64,000 bases of DNA from Mariprofundus erugo (GCF_005818865.1 NZ_VBRY01000011.1:39366-103365), one strand, 5' to 3'; counted from the stretch's first letter, positions 50,312 to 58,552 are shown. Made by a program: numbers and translations. Notes: generated from the letters alone by a model not told the origin.

Positions 50312-51241
50312 ATGGCATTCTTATCTATTTCCATCGACATCTGTGGCTCAACCGAGGCTAAAGCTAAGCTTCGTAAACATGCGGAGCTGATCGCCACTGA
50401 ACCAACACGGCTTTATGAGGAGTTCCAAAGGCAGGTATTGAGGGTCGAGGAGACTTTCTGGACCTTGTTGCGCTCTGAAGGGCTTGAAATTGAGCGTTTG
50501 TTTTTGATCAAAACAATTGGTGATGAGCTTTGGTACTCCTATGACCTGGAAGGACTGCACGACTTCGAAGTGCACGCGGCCATGGCCAAAGTGATTAATG
50601 CCTTGGTCGGTATGCATACGAAGTCATTCGATCTTGTTGCCGCCCCGGATAGAGACCCTAATGATTGGGAAAACATAGACCCCTCGACCCTTCTCCGAAT
50701 TGGCCTACCTCTGAAGATCACAGTTGATCAAATATCCGACGCGCTTGAGATGAATGCTCTCCGAGAGAAGTATCTCAAGAGTCATGTGGCCAGCTTGCTC
50801 TCACCGCCTGAAAGGCCAGGTGAACGACTCGTTCAAGAAGGTGATCCAGACTTTAACGATCTTTGTAATCGACTCGGCATAGCCCACCGAGTCGTCACCT
50901 CGAACAAGGTGCATACGACAATCCGAAGCGATTTCATCGGCTGGGAAGTAGATCGTTTTTTCAGACTAACAAAAGAGGCTATGGAAAACGCTGTATTGGT
51001 TGGGCCAGAAATTCTTGAGGCTTTTGATACACACAAATTGATCGCTTTGGATGGCCCAAAGACCATTTTTCCTGATGGTTCGTGGGAGATATCTGAAGGC
51101 TTCTTCTATGTTTGCATAAGTGCTCAAAGCCGGACGTCAACTGGTAAGGTGATGATCGCCAGAAAAAATGTATCAGCCGATAAACTAAAGGGGATAGGGG
51201 AAGACTGCCCTGTTGCCCTTGTGTATTCGAAGTATTTATAG
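50312..51241 (+). CDS. Class III nucleotide-cyclase-like protein
   Basis: A 309-residue protein whose ends match the class III adenylate/guanylate cyclase homology domain. The first metal Asp lies in SISIDICGSTEAK (residue 9), the second in LIKTIGDELW (Asp71). The late block DFIGWEVDRFFRLTKEA near residue 210 matches the 'V(N/D).A.RL' region, with the transition-state Asn replaced by Asp and the Arg kept. The middle and C-terminal parts are unfamiliar. Such domains make cAMP or cGMP, and in Pycsar defence systems cCMP or cUMP. The gene starts three bases after hsdS and 31 bases before the reverse transcriptase, so it is part of the operon. Its place inside a defence operon suggests a signalling role in immunity, which is an inference. 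The catalytic product is unknown. Confidence 0.65.
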   Translation: MAFLSISIDICGSTEAKAKLRKHAELIATEPTRLYEEFQRQVLRVEETFWTLLRSEGLEIERLFLIKTIGDELWYSYDLEGLHDFEVHAAMAKVINALVGMHTKSFDLVAAPDRDPNDWENIDPSTLLRIGLPLKITVDQISDALEMNALREKYLKSHVASLLSPPERPGERLVQEGDPDFNDLCNRLGIAHRVVTSNKVHTTIRSDFIGWEVDRFFRLTKEAMENAVLVGPEILEAFDTHKLIALDGPKTIFPDGSWEISEGFFYVCISAQSRTSTGKVMIARKNVSADKLKGIGEDCPVALVYSKYL

Positions 51242-51272
51242 GGCGCGTTGAATCTAACGGGGGTGCAAGCAG

Positions 51273-54200
51273 ATGACTACTCTCCAGGATCTAGGTCTTG
51301 CTTATCGCAAGGCCAAGGTTGATCTCTACTATTCTTCCCACCCTTCATTGAACGCGATTGCGGACTATGAAGAAAACCTTCACTCCAACCTCTCTGAATT
51401 ACAGAAGAAGATCGATGGAGAGGATGAGTCTTGGGTAACGCAAGCGGACTTCATTGGCAGCTGGACTCTGGCCAGCACTTCCGTCGATATGGATGGCTGG
51501 AAGGATCATCGGAAAGGCGGCCTTATATTTTCCTCTCCAGCAGATGAGTGGGAATATGCCTGCAAGGATTTAGCTGATACCAAAGCATCAAAAAAACCAA
51601 AGGCCGAATTTCGGGTGATGGCCAAGTGCAGCCTGAGTTTTCATGTGCTTTCTACCTTATGGATGATGGAAGTAGGCCACCTGTTTGATGCGAAGCTGAC
51701 CGACTGCTCATACGGAAACCGTTTGCGTCGTACTCAGGATGGCAAGCGCATCAATCCATTGTCGCTCGGCTCATTCAAGCCTTATCTCAAACCTTTTCGC
51801 GACTGGCGTGACAATGGGATCGCCGCGATGCGCGATGCTTTGAATGCAGATAGGAAGATTGTTGCACTCACTGCTGATGTTAGTTCTTTCTATCACGAGC
51901 TAAACCCGGACTTCATGCTGGCACCATCCTTTATCGAGAATGTCCTGGGGCTGGAGCTGTCGGAAGAGCATCTCAAGCTCAATCGTCTTTTTATCAGTGC
52001 GCTTAAAGCGTGGTCGGCAAACACGCCATTGAAGAGAGGCTTGCCTGTCGGGCTACCTGCCTCGGCGGTAGTGGCCAATATCGCATTGGTTGAGCTGGAT
52101 CGCTGCATCGAGCAGGAAGTAGCACCGATATATTACGGACGCTATGTAGACGATATCCTGTTGGTTATGGAGAACGGGGCCGACTTTGGCTCTACCGTCC
52201 AGCTGTGGGAGTGGTTGTTCGCCCGTGCTGATGGAAAACTAGGCTGGGTAGAGGAGAATAAAGGGAATAATGTTTGTTTTAAACCCGACTATCTCAACCA
52301 AGGTGACGGCAAAAGCCGCATCCACTTTGCTAATGGCAAAAACAAGGTATTCATCCTTGAGGGCGAGTCAGGCAAAACCATGGTGGATGCCATTGCCCAT
52401 CAAATCCACGAACGCGCCAGTGAATGGCGAGCCATGCCACGCCTGCCGCAGTCTGCTGAGCATGTCGGAACCGATCTTCTGGCTGCCTCACAAAGTGATG
52501 GTGAAGCTGCTGACAACCTGCGTAAGGCCGATGCCCTGACCATGCGCAGAGCAGGCTTTGCAATCAAACTACGTGATTTTGAAGCCTATGAACGAGACCT
52601 GCTACCAGAGGCTTGGGCCGAGCACCGGCGAGCATTCATCAGAGCTTTTACTCAGCATGTGGTGGTGCTACCTCGGTTCTTTGATTTGGCCATCTATCTG
52701 CCGCGTGTAATTCGGCTGATCACTGCTTGCGAGGACTTTTCAGAGCTTCGCCGGGTTCTTGAGGCCCTGGAAAAACTCTGCAAGCAAGTAGAAGATCAGT
52801 GCACGGTAGGCATCAAGGCGTGGCCCGAGGGTGAAGAGAAGCCAAGTGCCACAGAGATGATCAAACGCTGGCAAGAGCAGCTTTTCTCCAGTATCCATGA
52901 GAGCATCTCGGCCGCCTTCCTGCCTCGTTTATCCAAAGTGGGCAAGCAGGCATGGCAAGAACACATGGCGGACTTCATCCCAAGCATAAGTCTTTATAAT
53001 CTTATATCCTGGCCTGTATCAGCCAAAGGTTTTCAAACGAAACAAGCTCGGCTCTACTCATTCGATCTTGCCCACATGCCGTTCCGCTTTATCGGACTGC
53101 CGAAAGAGATGGTGGCCCAGCGTGGCATCCCTGCCAAAAAGGCAATTACCAATTACATCAAGACTACCGATTTCTTGCCCGACGATTTGCTGATCGGAGC
53201 TATACATCTTGCAGAATGGATCAGGTTCAAGCAGCTCCCAAATGGACTGGTGTTTTCTACTCGCCCCTTCAATTTGCCCGAACTATTCATTTTGAACCGC
53301 AATCCATATGCCGAATCGGAGCAGGAAGAGATGCGAAAGGTGGTTCTGGCAGTTCGGGGGTTTGAACTCAGCGGAAAGTCCCCTTGTTTTGATAAGAGCA
53401 ATCGAGTGCTGAATATCCCAATCGACGCCAGCACGCAAAAATTTACCATCGCCGTTTCCAGTTGGCAGACGCAATTGAATAGTTGGGCGGCATCCGTTAA
53501 GCGAATGCCTGACCCGGATGTCGACCGCTATTCACGTTTGTGCCGTTTATTGGATGGCGTGATTGCACAACCTCGCAACAGTCGTTACTTGGTCTTGCCG
53601 GAACTTGCGCTACCTGCACACTGGTTTATTCGCATTGCCCGCAAGCTGCAAGGCAGGGGGATTTCGCTGATCACTGGTGTTGAGTATCTACATGCCAGTA
53701 AGGGGCGGGTACGCAATCAAGTTTGGGCGGCACTCTCACACGATGGTTTGGGTTTTCCTTCGCTGATGATTTATCGACAAGACAAACAGCGACCAGCTTT
53801 GCACGAAGAGCAGGAGTTGCATCGGATGGCTGGGCTGGAGCTGAGGCCAGACAAGGAGTGGAAAAAGCCTCCCATTATTCAGCACGGAGGCTTTCGTTTT
53901 GCACTGCTGATCTGCAGCGAATTGACCAATATCAGCTACCGAGCTGATCTGTGTGGAAAGGTGGATGCGCTGTTTGTGCCGGAATGGAATCCGGACACGG
54001 AAACTTTCAACGCACTGGTGGAGTCTGCCTCGCTGGATATGCACGCTTACATCATTCAATGCAACGATCGCCAATATGGTGATAGCCGTATTCGGGCACC
54101 TTTCAAGGACAGTTGGAAACGCGATGTACTCCGAGTTAAGGGTGGTGTTACAGACTACTGTGTCATTGGGGAAATCGACGTGCAGTCCTTACGTGAGTTC

Positions 54201-54311
54201 CAGAGCAGTCACCGCTCTCCTGACAAGCCCTATAAGCCGGTGCCTGATGGGTTTAATGACGCGATGGATTACAACCGTAAGGTGTTGCCTGCTGGGGGGA
54301 ATGAATCATGA
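51273..54311 (+). CDS. Reverse transcriptase fused to nitrilase domain (DRT type 1 / UG1-like)
   Basis: A 1012-residue defence-type reverse transcriptase. The RT domain has motif A LTADVSSFYHEL (Asp202), motif B RGLPVGLPASAVVANIALVELD, and the YVDD catalytic box at residues 291-294. The middle is helical and of unknown fold. The C-terminal nitrilase/amidase domain shows its catalytic Glu in YLVLPELALP (about residue 778), a lysine-rich DKEWKKPP and the nucleophilic Cys in LLICSELTN (about 881). This RT-nitrilase fusion is the hallmark of the UG1 group, described as DRT type 1 phage defence. The ATG follows GGGGTGCAAGC. It is embedded in an operon after hsdS and the cyclase-like gene and overlaps the next nuclease gene by four bases. 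I saw no obvious adjacent non-coding RNA or small partner. Confidence 0.88.
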   Translation: MTTLQDLGLAYRKAKVDLYYSSHPSLNAIADYEENLHSNLSELQKKIDGEDESWVTQADFIGSWTLASTSVDMDGWKDHRKGGLIFSSPADEWEYACKDLADTKASKKPKAEFRVMAKCSLSFHVLSTLWMMEVGHLFDAKLTDCSYGNRLRRTQDGKRINPLSLGSFKPYLKPFRDWRDNGIAAMRDALNADRKIVALTADVSSFYHELNPDFMLAPSFIENVLGLELSEEHLKLNRLFISALKAWSANTPLKRGLPVGLPASAVVANIALVELDRCIEQEVAPIYYGRYVDDILLVMENGADFGSTVQLWEWLFARADGKLGWVEENKGNNVCFKPDYLNQGDGKSRIHFANGKNKVFILEGESGKTMVDAIAHQIHERASEWRAMPRLPQSAEHVGTDLLAASQSDGEAADNLRKADALTMRRAGFAIKLRDFEAYERDLLPEAWAEHRRAFIRAFTQHVVVLPRFFDLAIYLPRVIRLITACEDFSELRRVLEALEKLCKQVEDQCTVGIKAWPEGEEKPSATEMIKRWQEQLFSSIHESISAAFLPRLSKVGKQAWQEHMADFIPSISLYNLISWPVSAKGFQTKQARLYSFDLAHMPFRFIGLPKEMVAQRGIPAKKAITNYIKTTDFLPDDLLIGAIHLAEWIRFKQLPNGLVFSTRPFNLPELFILNRNPYAESEQEEMRKVVLAVRGFELSGKSPCFDKSNRVLNIPIDASTQKFTIAVSSWQTQLNSWAASVKRMPDPDVDRYSRLCRLLDGVIAQPRNSRYLVLPELALPAHWFIRIARKLQGRGISLITGVEYLHASKGRVRNQVWAALSHDGLGFPSLMIYRQDKQRPALHEEQELHRMAGLELRPDKEWKKPPIIQHGGFRFALLICSELTNISYRADLCGKVDALFVPEWNPDTETFNALVESASLDMHAYIIQCNDRQYGDSRIRAPFKDSWKRDVLRVKGGVTDYCVIGEIDVQSLREFQSSHRSPDKPYKPVPDGFNDAMDYNRKVLPAGGNES

Positions 54312-55219
54312 GTGACATCAAGCTATTCCGGACTTCAAACAGCAAAGTCGAAGAGCTGCAAGGCAGGTCGGCGACAATCGAGAAGTCGCTGCAGGCGCAG
54401 ATCGAGCGGCACATGGAGGAGTTCCTCGGTGTCCGCTTCCTCGCTAGCGAATACTCCACCGGCAAGGCGCACGGTGGGCGCATCGACAGTCTTGGCCTGG
54501 ATGAAAACGGCTGCCCTGTCATCATCGAATACAAGCGCAGGAGTGATGAGAACGTCATCAATCAGGGGCTCTTTTACCTTGACTGGCTAATGGAACATCA
54601 GGCCGATTTCAAGTTGCTGGTGATGGATAAGCTCGGCATTGATGTCGTGAACAGCATCGAGTTTTCCAGTCCTCGTTTGCTTTGCATCGCCGGTGATTTC
54701 ACCAAATATGATGAACACGCTGTAAAACAGATCAACCGTAATATCGAACTGATCAGGTATCGACTGTTTGGTGATGACTTGCTCTTGCTTGAACTGGTCA
54801 ACGCAACGACTGCGACGGTCACGCAGATTACTGATTCCTCTTCCAGTAAGGTTAAGAAAAAGGATAAGACCGTATCAGAATACCTCGAACAATCTCCTCA
54901 GGGTTTGAAAGACCTATTCGGTGAATTGTCTGGCTACCTTTTATCGCTGGGGGATGACGTACAGGTCAAGGAGCTGAAGTTCTATATCGCCTTCAAGCGT
55001 ATCAAAAACTTTGCCTGTGTCGAAGTTCACCCGCAGTCCGGCAAGCTGCTCGTCTATGCAAAAATAAATCCCGATTCGATTGAATTGAAACAGGGATTCA
55101 CTCGTGACGTCCGCAGTATTGGCCATTTTGGTACCGGAGATCTGGAGATTGCGATCTCAACAGTTGAACAACTGCAGGATGCCAAGCTTCTATTGTCAGA
55201 CAGCTACGAGGCCAGCTAA
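54308..55219 (+). CDS. Predicted PD-(D/E)XK nuclease-like protein with DUF5655-type C terminus
   Basis: A 303-residue soluble protein. An N-terminal nuclease-like domain reads GRIDSLGLDENGCPVIIEYKRRSDENVINQGLFYLDWL, with Asp and ExK in the positions of a PD-(D/E)XK site (NucS/DUF91-like arrangement). The C-terminal part (LKDLFGELSGYLLSLGDDVQVKELKFYIAFKRIKNFACVEVHPQSGKLLVYAKI) resembles DUF5655 domains. Proteins of this build occur widely near defence genes; the reaction is unproven. The start overlaps the RT stop (ATGA) and the stop overlaps the next start (TAATG), so the three products are coupled. Confidence 0.75.
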   Translation: MSDIKLFRTSNSKVEELQGRSATIEKSLQAQIERHMEEFLGVRFLASEYSTGKAHGGRIDSLGLDENGCPVIIEYKRRSDENVINQGLFYLDWLMEHQADFKLLVMDKLGIDVVNSIEFSSPRLLCIAGDFTKYDEHAVKQINRNIELIRYRLFGDDLLLLELVNATTATVTQITDSSSSKVKKKDKTVSEYLEQSPQGLKDLFGELSGYLLSLGDDVQVKELKFYIAFKRIKNFACVEVHPQSGKLLVYAKINPDSIELKQGFTRDVRSIGHFGTGDLEIAISTVEQLQDAKLLLSDSYEAS

Positions 55220-56139
55220 TGAATATGCCGAGTGAGAACATTGTTAATGCTTTTACTTCGGTTCATTCAGATCACCTGAAGCATTTACGGGCTGCTCTGC
55301 ACCAATGGAAAGAGTTACAGCCTGTCTTGGGTGATATAGCCAGATTTCGTGTGGTAGTTGATACCAACATAGTGCTCGGCGATCTCATTTGGCTATGCAA
55401 GAAGCGGAAAAACCCAGAGGCCTCAACAGACCTGATGGAAGTGATCGCAGCAGAGACGATAGATGTTTATGCCCCGCCTGCTCTCTTAGATGAAGTCGAA
55501 GAGAAAATTCCTCTGTTGGCAGCGGACAAAGGAATCGACGTTGGCCTGTTGCTCAAAGAGTGGGAGCAGTACAAGCCAAGGCTGAAAGTCAAAGAGCCTG
55601 AGGCAGCACGAGTTACCAGGCTCAAACATGGTGTAGATCCTGACGATGCATTTTTTGTGGCGCTTGCCGAGGACATCAGTGCCCATGGTGTAATTACCAA
55701 AGATCGACATATTGAGATGATGGGGGGCAACTGGATTACAGTCGAATGCGTTACCTCTCTGCGTGACTACTCACGAGCCATCGCCGTAAGCATGGAAATC
55801 AAAGTTTCAGGGGTGGTGCTTTCTGGTGTTGCGATTGGCGCAGTTCGACAGTTGCTCTTAGGAATCAAAGCATTGGCATCCGCGATCAGTCGAGCCCCTG
55901 ATTGGGTCAAGCTGGTTTTGATAGCAGGTGCTTTCTTCGTCATTTTTCACCCTGGAGCTCGGGCGAAAATGGTTCAGTGGGTTCAATCGGTGGTAACAGG
56001 CATCGAAGGTGTTACTCCACTCATTGCGGAACATATTGCTGAGGCGGCAGCTCTTTCCGAAAAGCATGGAGCAGAAGCCAATGCGCATCTGGAAAAGGCT
56101 ATGTTGGAGCTGGACAGACAAGGCAGGGGATCAAAATGA
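55219..56139 (+). CDS. PIN-domain protein with C-terminal membrane segment
   Basis: A 306-residue protein. An N-terminal PIN ribonuclease domain shows the first Asp in RVVVDTNIVLGDL (Asp48), the acidic helix PPALLDEVEEKI and the later Asp residues in DPDDAFFVALAEDISAHGVITKDRHIEM. PIN domains cut single-stranded RNA with a metal ion. A hydrophobic stretch DWVKLVLIAGAFFVIFHPGA near residues 228-248, after a weaker one (VVLSGVAIGAVRQLLLGIK), suggests membrane attachment, and a charged helical tail follows. PIN plus membrane anchor at the end of an RT-nitrilase operon is unusual: a possible effector, or an antitoxin-linked toxin without a visible antitoxin. It ends the operon; the first direct repeat starts 15 bases after its stop. 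Confidence 0.7.
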   Translation: MNMPSENIVNAFTSVHSDHLKHLRAALHQWKELQPVLGDIARFRVVVDTNIVLGDLIWLCKKRKNPEASTDLMEVIAAETIDVYAPPALLDEVEEKIPLLAADKGIDVGLLLKEWEQYKPRLKVKEPEAARVTRLKHGVDPDDAFFVALAEDISAHGVITKDRHIEMMGGNWITVECVTSLRDYSRAIAVSMEIKVSGVVLSGVAIGAVRQLLLGIKALASAISRAPDWVKLVLIAGAFFVIFHPGARAKMVQWVQSVVTGIEGVTPLIAEHIAEAAALSEKHGAEANAHLEKAMLELDRQGRGSK

Positions 56140-56153
56140 CGAAAAAAAAGTGC

Positions 56154-56264
56154 GGGGCCAGTTCTTTACTTTATAGTTGTGGGAAGCGGGTCTGATTTGA
56201 CTATTTGACTTATGGTTCGGCAGGCATGAGTTGCTGAGTTATATCTTGCTGTCATATAAATCAA
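56154..56264 (+). repeat. 111-bp direct repeat, left copy
   Basis: Begins GGGGCCAGTTCTTTACTTTA and ends in ATATAAATCAA. It aligns without gaps to 58237-58347 with five differences. The two copies bracket hipB, hipA and the DUF6933 relic. The start resembles the palindromic GGGGCCAG...CTTTACTTT sequences that accompany RAYT transposases in other genomes. Confidence 0.85.
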
Positions 56265-56347
56265 TTGAGACACATTGATGAAGATGTGCCCCTGATAAGG
56301 AGCTGAATATGTCGGAGTTTAGGCATGACTTTTCATAGACTGTTTAT

Positions 56348-56408
56348 GATCTAAAATGTATTTAGATCGATAAGGATCTATATTTACTTTAGATCGATGA
56401 AGGTCTAT
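56348..56408 (+). promoter_or_regulatory. Probable HipB operator array upstream of hipBA
   Basis: A perfect palindrome GATCTAAAATGTATTTAGATC-type site (8-bp arms) at 56348-56368 overlaps the first of two 21-base direct repeats, TTTAGATCGAT followed by AAGGATCTAT (56361-56381) and GAAGGTCTAT (56388-56408), 27 bases apart. They end 20 bases before hipB. HipB-type antitoxins bind such repeated sites to repress their own operon. Confidence 0.65.
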
Positions 56409-56428
56409 GGTGTTGGCTGAGGTGAATG

Positions 56429-56689
56429 ATGGAATACAAGGTTGCCATTGCACAACAGCTTTCCACACAGCTTAAAACGTTGCGAAAGCAGGCCGGGTTA
56501 ACTCAGCAACAGTTGGGCGAGAAGCTCGGGGTTTCGCAAAGAGTGATTGCCAGGAATGAAGCGCATCCGGAGAAGGTTCACTTTGAAAGGATTCTACAAA
56601 TGCTTTCGGCGCTGGATGCAGACCTGATTATCAGGGAGCGCAAAAGCGCAAACGCATCCAATCGCACACCTGAAGAAGAATCATGGTGA
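56429..56689 (+). CDS. hipB: HipB-like Xre antitoxin
   Basis: A small helix-turn-helix protein of 86 residues (LKTLRKQAGLTQQQLGEKLGVSQRVIARNEAHPEKVHFERILQMLSALDADLIIRE). It pairs with HipA, neutralising it and repressing transcription. GAGG six bases before the ATG at 56429 is the likely start signal; the ATG three bases earlier is also possible. It overlaps hipA by seven bases. Direct and inverted operator repeats lie just upstream. Confidence 0.88.
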   Translation: MEYKVAIAQQLSTQLKTLRKQAGLTQQQLGEKLGVSQRVIARNEAHPEKVHFERILQMLSALDADLIIRERKSANASNRTPEEESW

Positions 56690-58026
56690 CTCCGGTTCGC
56701 AGGCGTTCGAAAAACAGGCAATCACTGAATGTCTGGATGAATGGTCAGCTTGCCGGCACCTGGCATGTTTACAAACAAAAACCGCAACAGTTTCGGTATG
56801 CCGAAAGCTGGTTGCACTCTCCGCATCGCCGAGTGCTTTCGCTCTCCATGCCGTTCCAGCCGGGCAATGCGCCAGTGACAGGGGATGTTGTCGAAAGCTT
56901 TTTCGACAATCTGTTGCCGGATAGCAAGGAGATCCGCCGCCGCATCCAGCAGAACTATGGTGCAAGCGGGAGTACACCATTCGATTTGCTGGCCGAAGTC
57001 GGCAGGGATTGTGTTGGAGCCATTCAGCTTCTGCATGAAGATGAAGAGCCAGAGGGTTGGAACAGCATCACAGCGCGTCCGCTCACAGCAGAGCAGGTCG
57101 AGCAATATTTGCGTGCTGCAACGACCGCCAGGCTGGCTGGAGAGGTGAGGGATGAGTTTCGTATCTCGATTGCCGGCGCACAGGAGAAAACGGCACTGCT
57201 TTGGCATGAAGGCCAGTGGCATGCTCCGATCGGCGTCACACCGACCACCCATATCATGAAGCTGCCGCTTGGGTTGGTGGGCAATATGTATGCGGATATG
57301 AGCATATCGGTTGAGAATGAGTGGCTCTGTTCAAAAATCATGCAGGCTTATGGTATCCCGGTTGCCCGGTGCGATATGGCCATGTTCGGAGAGACAAAGG
57401 CACTGGTCGTTGAGCGTTTTGACAGAAAGTCATCCATTCACGGAAAGTATTGGCTCAGATTGCCTCAGGAAGATATGTGTCAGGCACTGGGCAAGCCGCC
57501 GGAACTTAAGTACGAGAGTGACGGAGGCCCGGGTATGAGTGATTTGCTCAGGCTGTTGCGAGGCTCTGCAACCGCCGATCAGGATCGCAGGACGTTCTAT
57601 AAAACCCAGATTCTGTTCTGGATGCTCGCGGCAACCGATGGGCATGCGAAAAACTTCAGTCTCTTTCACGAAGCTGGAGGAACGTATCGCATGACTCCGA
57701 TATACGATGTGCTGTCGACATGGCCCATCATGGGGGAGAAGGCAAACCAGTTAAGCAGGCACAAAGCACGGCTTGCGATGGCCTTTCGCTCACGAAATGA
57801 GCACTACAAACTGAAGGATATCCATCCCCGACATTTCTATTCTGTGGCTAAGAAGCTGGGACTTGGCGGTGAGGTCGATGGCATCATCGAAGAGATTCTG
57901 GCTGATACACCAAAGGTCATTGGTGAGGTTTCTGAGATGCTGCCAGAGGATTTTCCGGCGATAGTCACTGACAAGGTTTTCTCCGGCCTGCAGGAATCGG
58001 CTGAAATCATTCAAAGAGCAATATGA
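56683..58026 (+). CDS. hipA: HipA-like serine/threonine kinase toxin
   Basis: A toxin kinase of 447 residues; E. coli HipA phosphorylates glutamyl-tRNA synthetase and stops growth. The N-terminal HipA_N part is SLNVWMNGQLAGTWHVYK to LLPDSKEIRRR. The kinase core contains the Ser/loop IAGAQEKTALLWHE near residue 161, the ATP-binding lysine in HIMKLP, the catalytic Asp in TDGHAKNFSLFH (near 319) and the metal-binding MTPIYDVLST. The gene appears complete and intact. Coupled to hipB by overlap, it forms a classic toxin-antitoxin module. A DUF6933 fragment follows 19 bases later. Confidence 0.93.
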   Translation: MVTPVRRRSKNRQSLNVWMNGQLAGTWHVYKQKPQQFRYAESWLHSPHRRVLSLSMPFQPGNAPVTGDVVESFFDNLLPDSKEIRRRIQQNYGASGSTPFDLLAEVGRDCVGAIQLLHEDEEPEGWNSITARPLTAEQVEQYLRAATTARLAGEVRDEFRISIAGAQEKTALLWHEGQWHAPIGVTPTTHIMKLPLGLVGNMYADMSISVENEWLCSKIMQAYGIPVARCDMAMFGETKALVVERFDRKSSIHGKYWLRLPQEDMCQALGKPPELKYESDGGPGMSDLLRLLRGSATADQDRRTFYKTQILFWMLAATDGHAKNFSLFHEAGGTYRMTPIYDVLSTWPIMGEKANQLSRHKARLAMAFRSRNEHYKLKDIHPRHFYSVAKKLGLGGEVDGIIEEILADTPKVIGEVSEMLPEDFPAIVTDKVFSGLQESAEIIQRAI

Positions 58027-58045
58027 ACATGAGGAGTGTGTCAGG

Positions 58046-58291
58046 TTGATCATTCACTGCACGAAAAAGCTTGCAGCTAAGCTGTCGGATGTAAGTGCCG
58101 AGCCCTTGATTGACTCCAATCCATTGGGAAGCTGGCATGCCAATCTTTATACGATCGATCGCCGTAACTGCGTGATGTTCTGCCATGATCAAACCCGGTT
58201 TGTGTTGTTGATGGTTGGTGTGAAGAAAGTAAGAAAGGGGCCAGCTCTTTACTTTATAGTTGTGGGAAGCGGGTCTGATTTGACTATTTGA
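58046..58291 (+). pseudogene. DUF6933-like protein, C terminus replaced by the direct repeat
   Basis: The frame opens with TTG and reads IIHCTKKLAAKLSDVS, then SWHANLYTIDRRNCVMFCHDQTR, the conserved part of DUF6933 proteins, whose role is unknown. After about codon 63 the normal family sequence stops, because the frame enters the 111-bp repeat at 58237 and ends at 58291 in repeat sequence. The last 18 residues (GPALYFIVVGSGSDLTI-type) are therefore repeat-encoded. It looks like a gene cut by arrival of the repeat. The family call is from memory and moderate. Confidence 0.55.
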
Positions 58292-58347
58292 CTTATGGTT
58301 CGGCAGGCATGAGTTACTGAGTTATATCTCGCTTTTATATAAATCAA
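58237..58347 (+). repeat. 111-bp direct repeat, right copy
   Basis: Matches 56154-56264 over 111 bases with five mismatches and no gaps. This copy is preceded by AAAGTAAGAAAG, which can pair with CTTTACTTT inside it, giving a terminal palindrome. It interrupts the DUF6933 frame. Confidence 0.85.
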
Positions 58348-58552
58348 CTATTGCTTTATTTGTGAGTTATATTTGTGCAGTTTATTGTATACGGTGCCAG
58401 GCATGGGTTATTGAGCGCTTGGAGAAGGGGACTCTGAGCTATCCGAAGACCTTCATGTTCAGTTTGTAATAATGAATTATCACAGGCGCTTACCGCCGAC
58501 AAACTGAGGCTATATAAACTAACACCTGCTTGTCTGCACGAATGCGGTTTAT

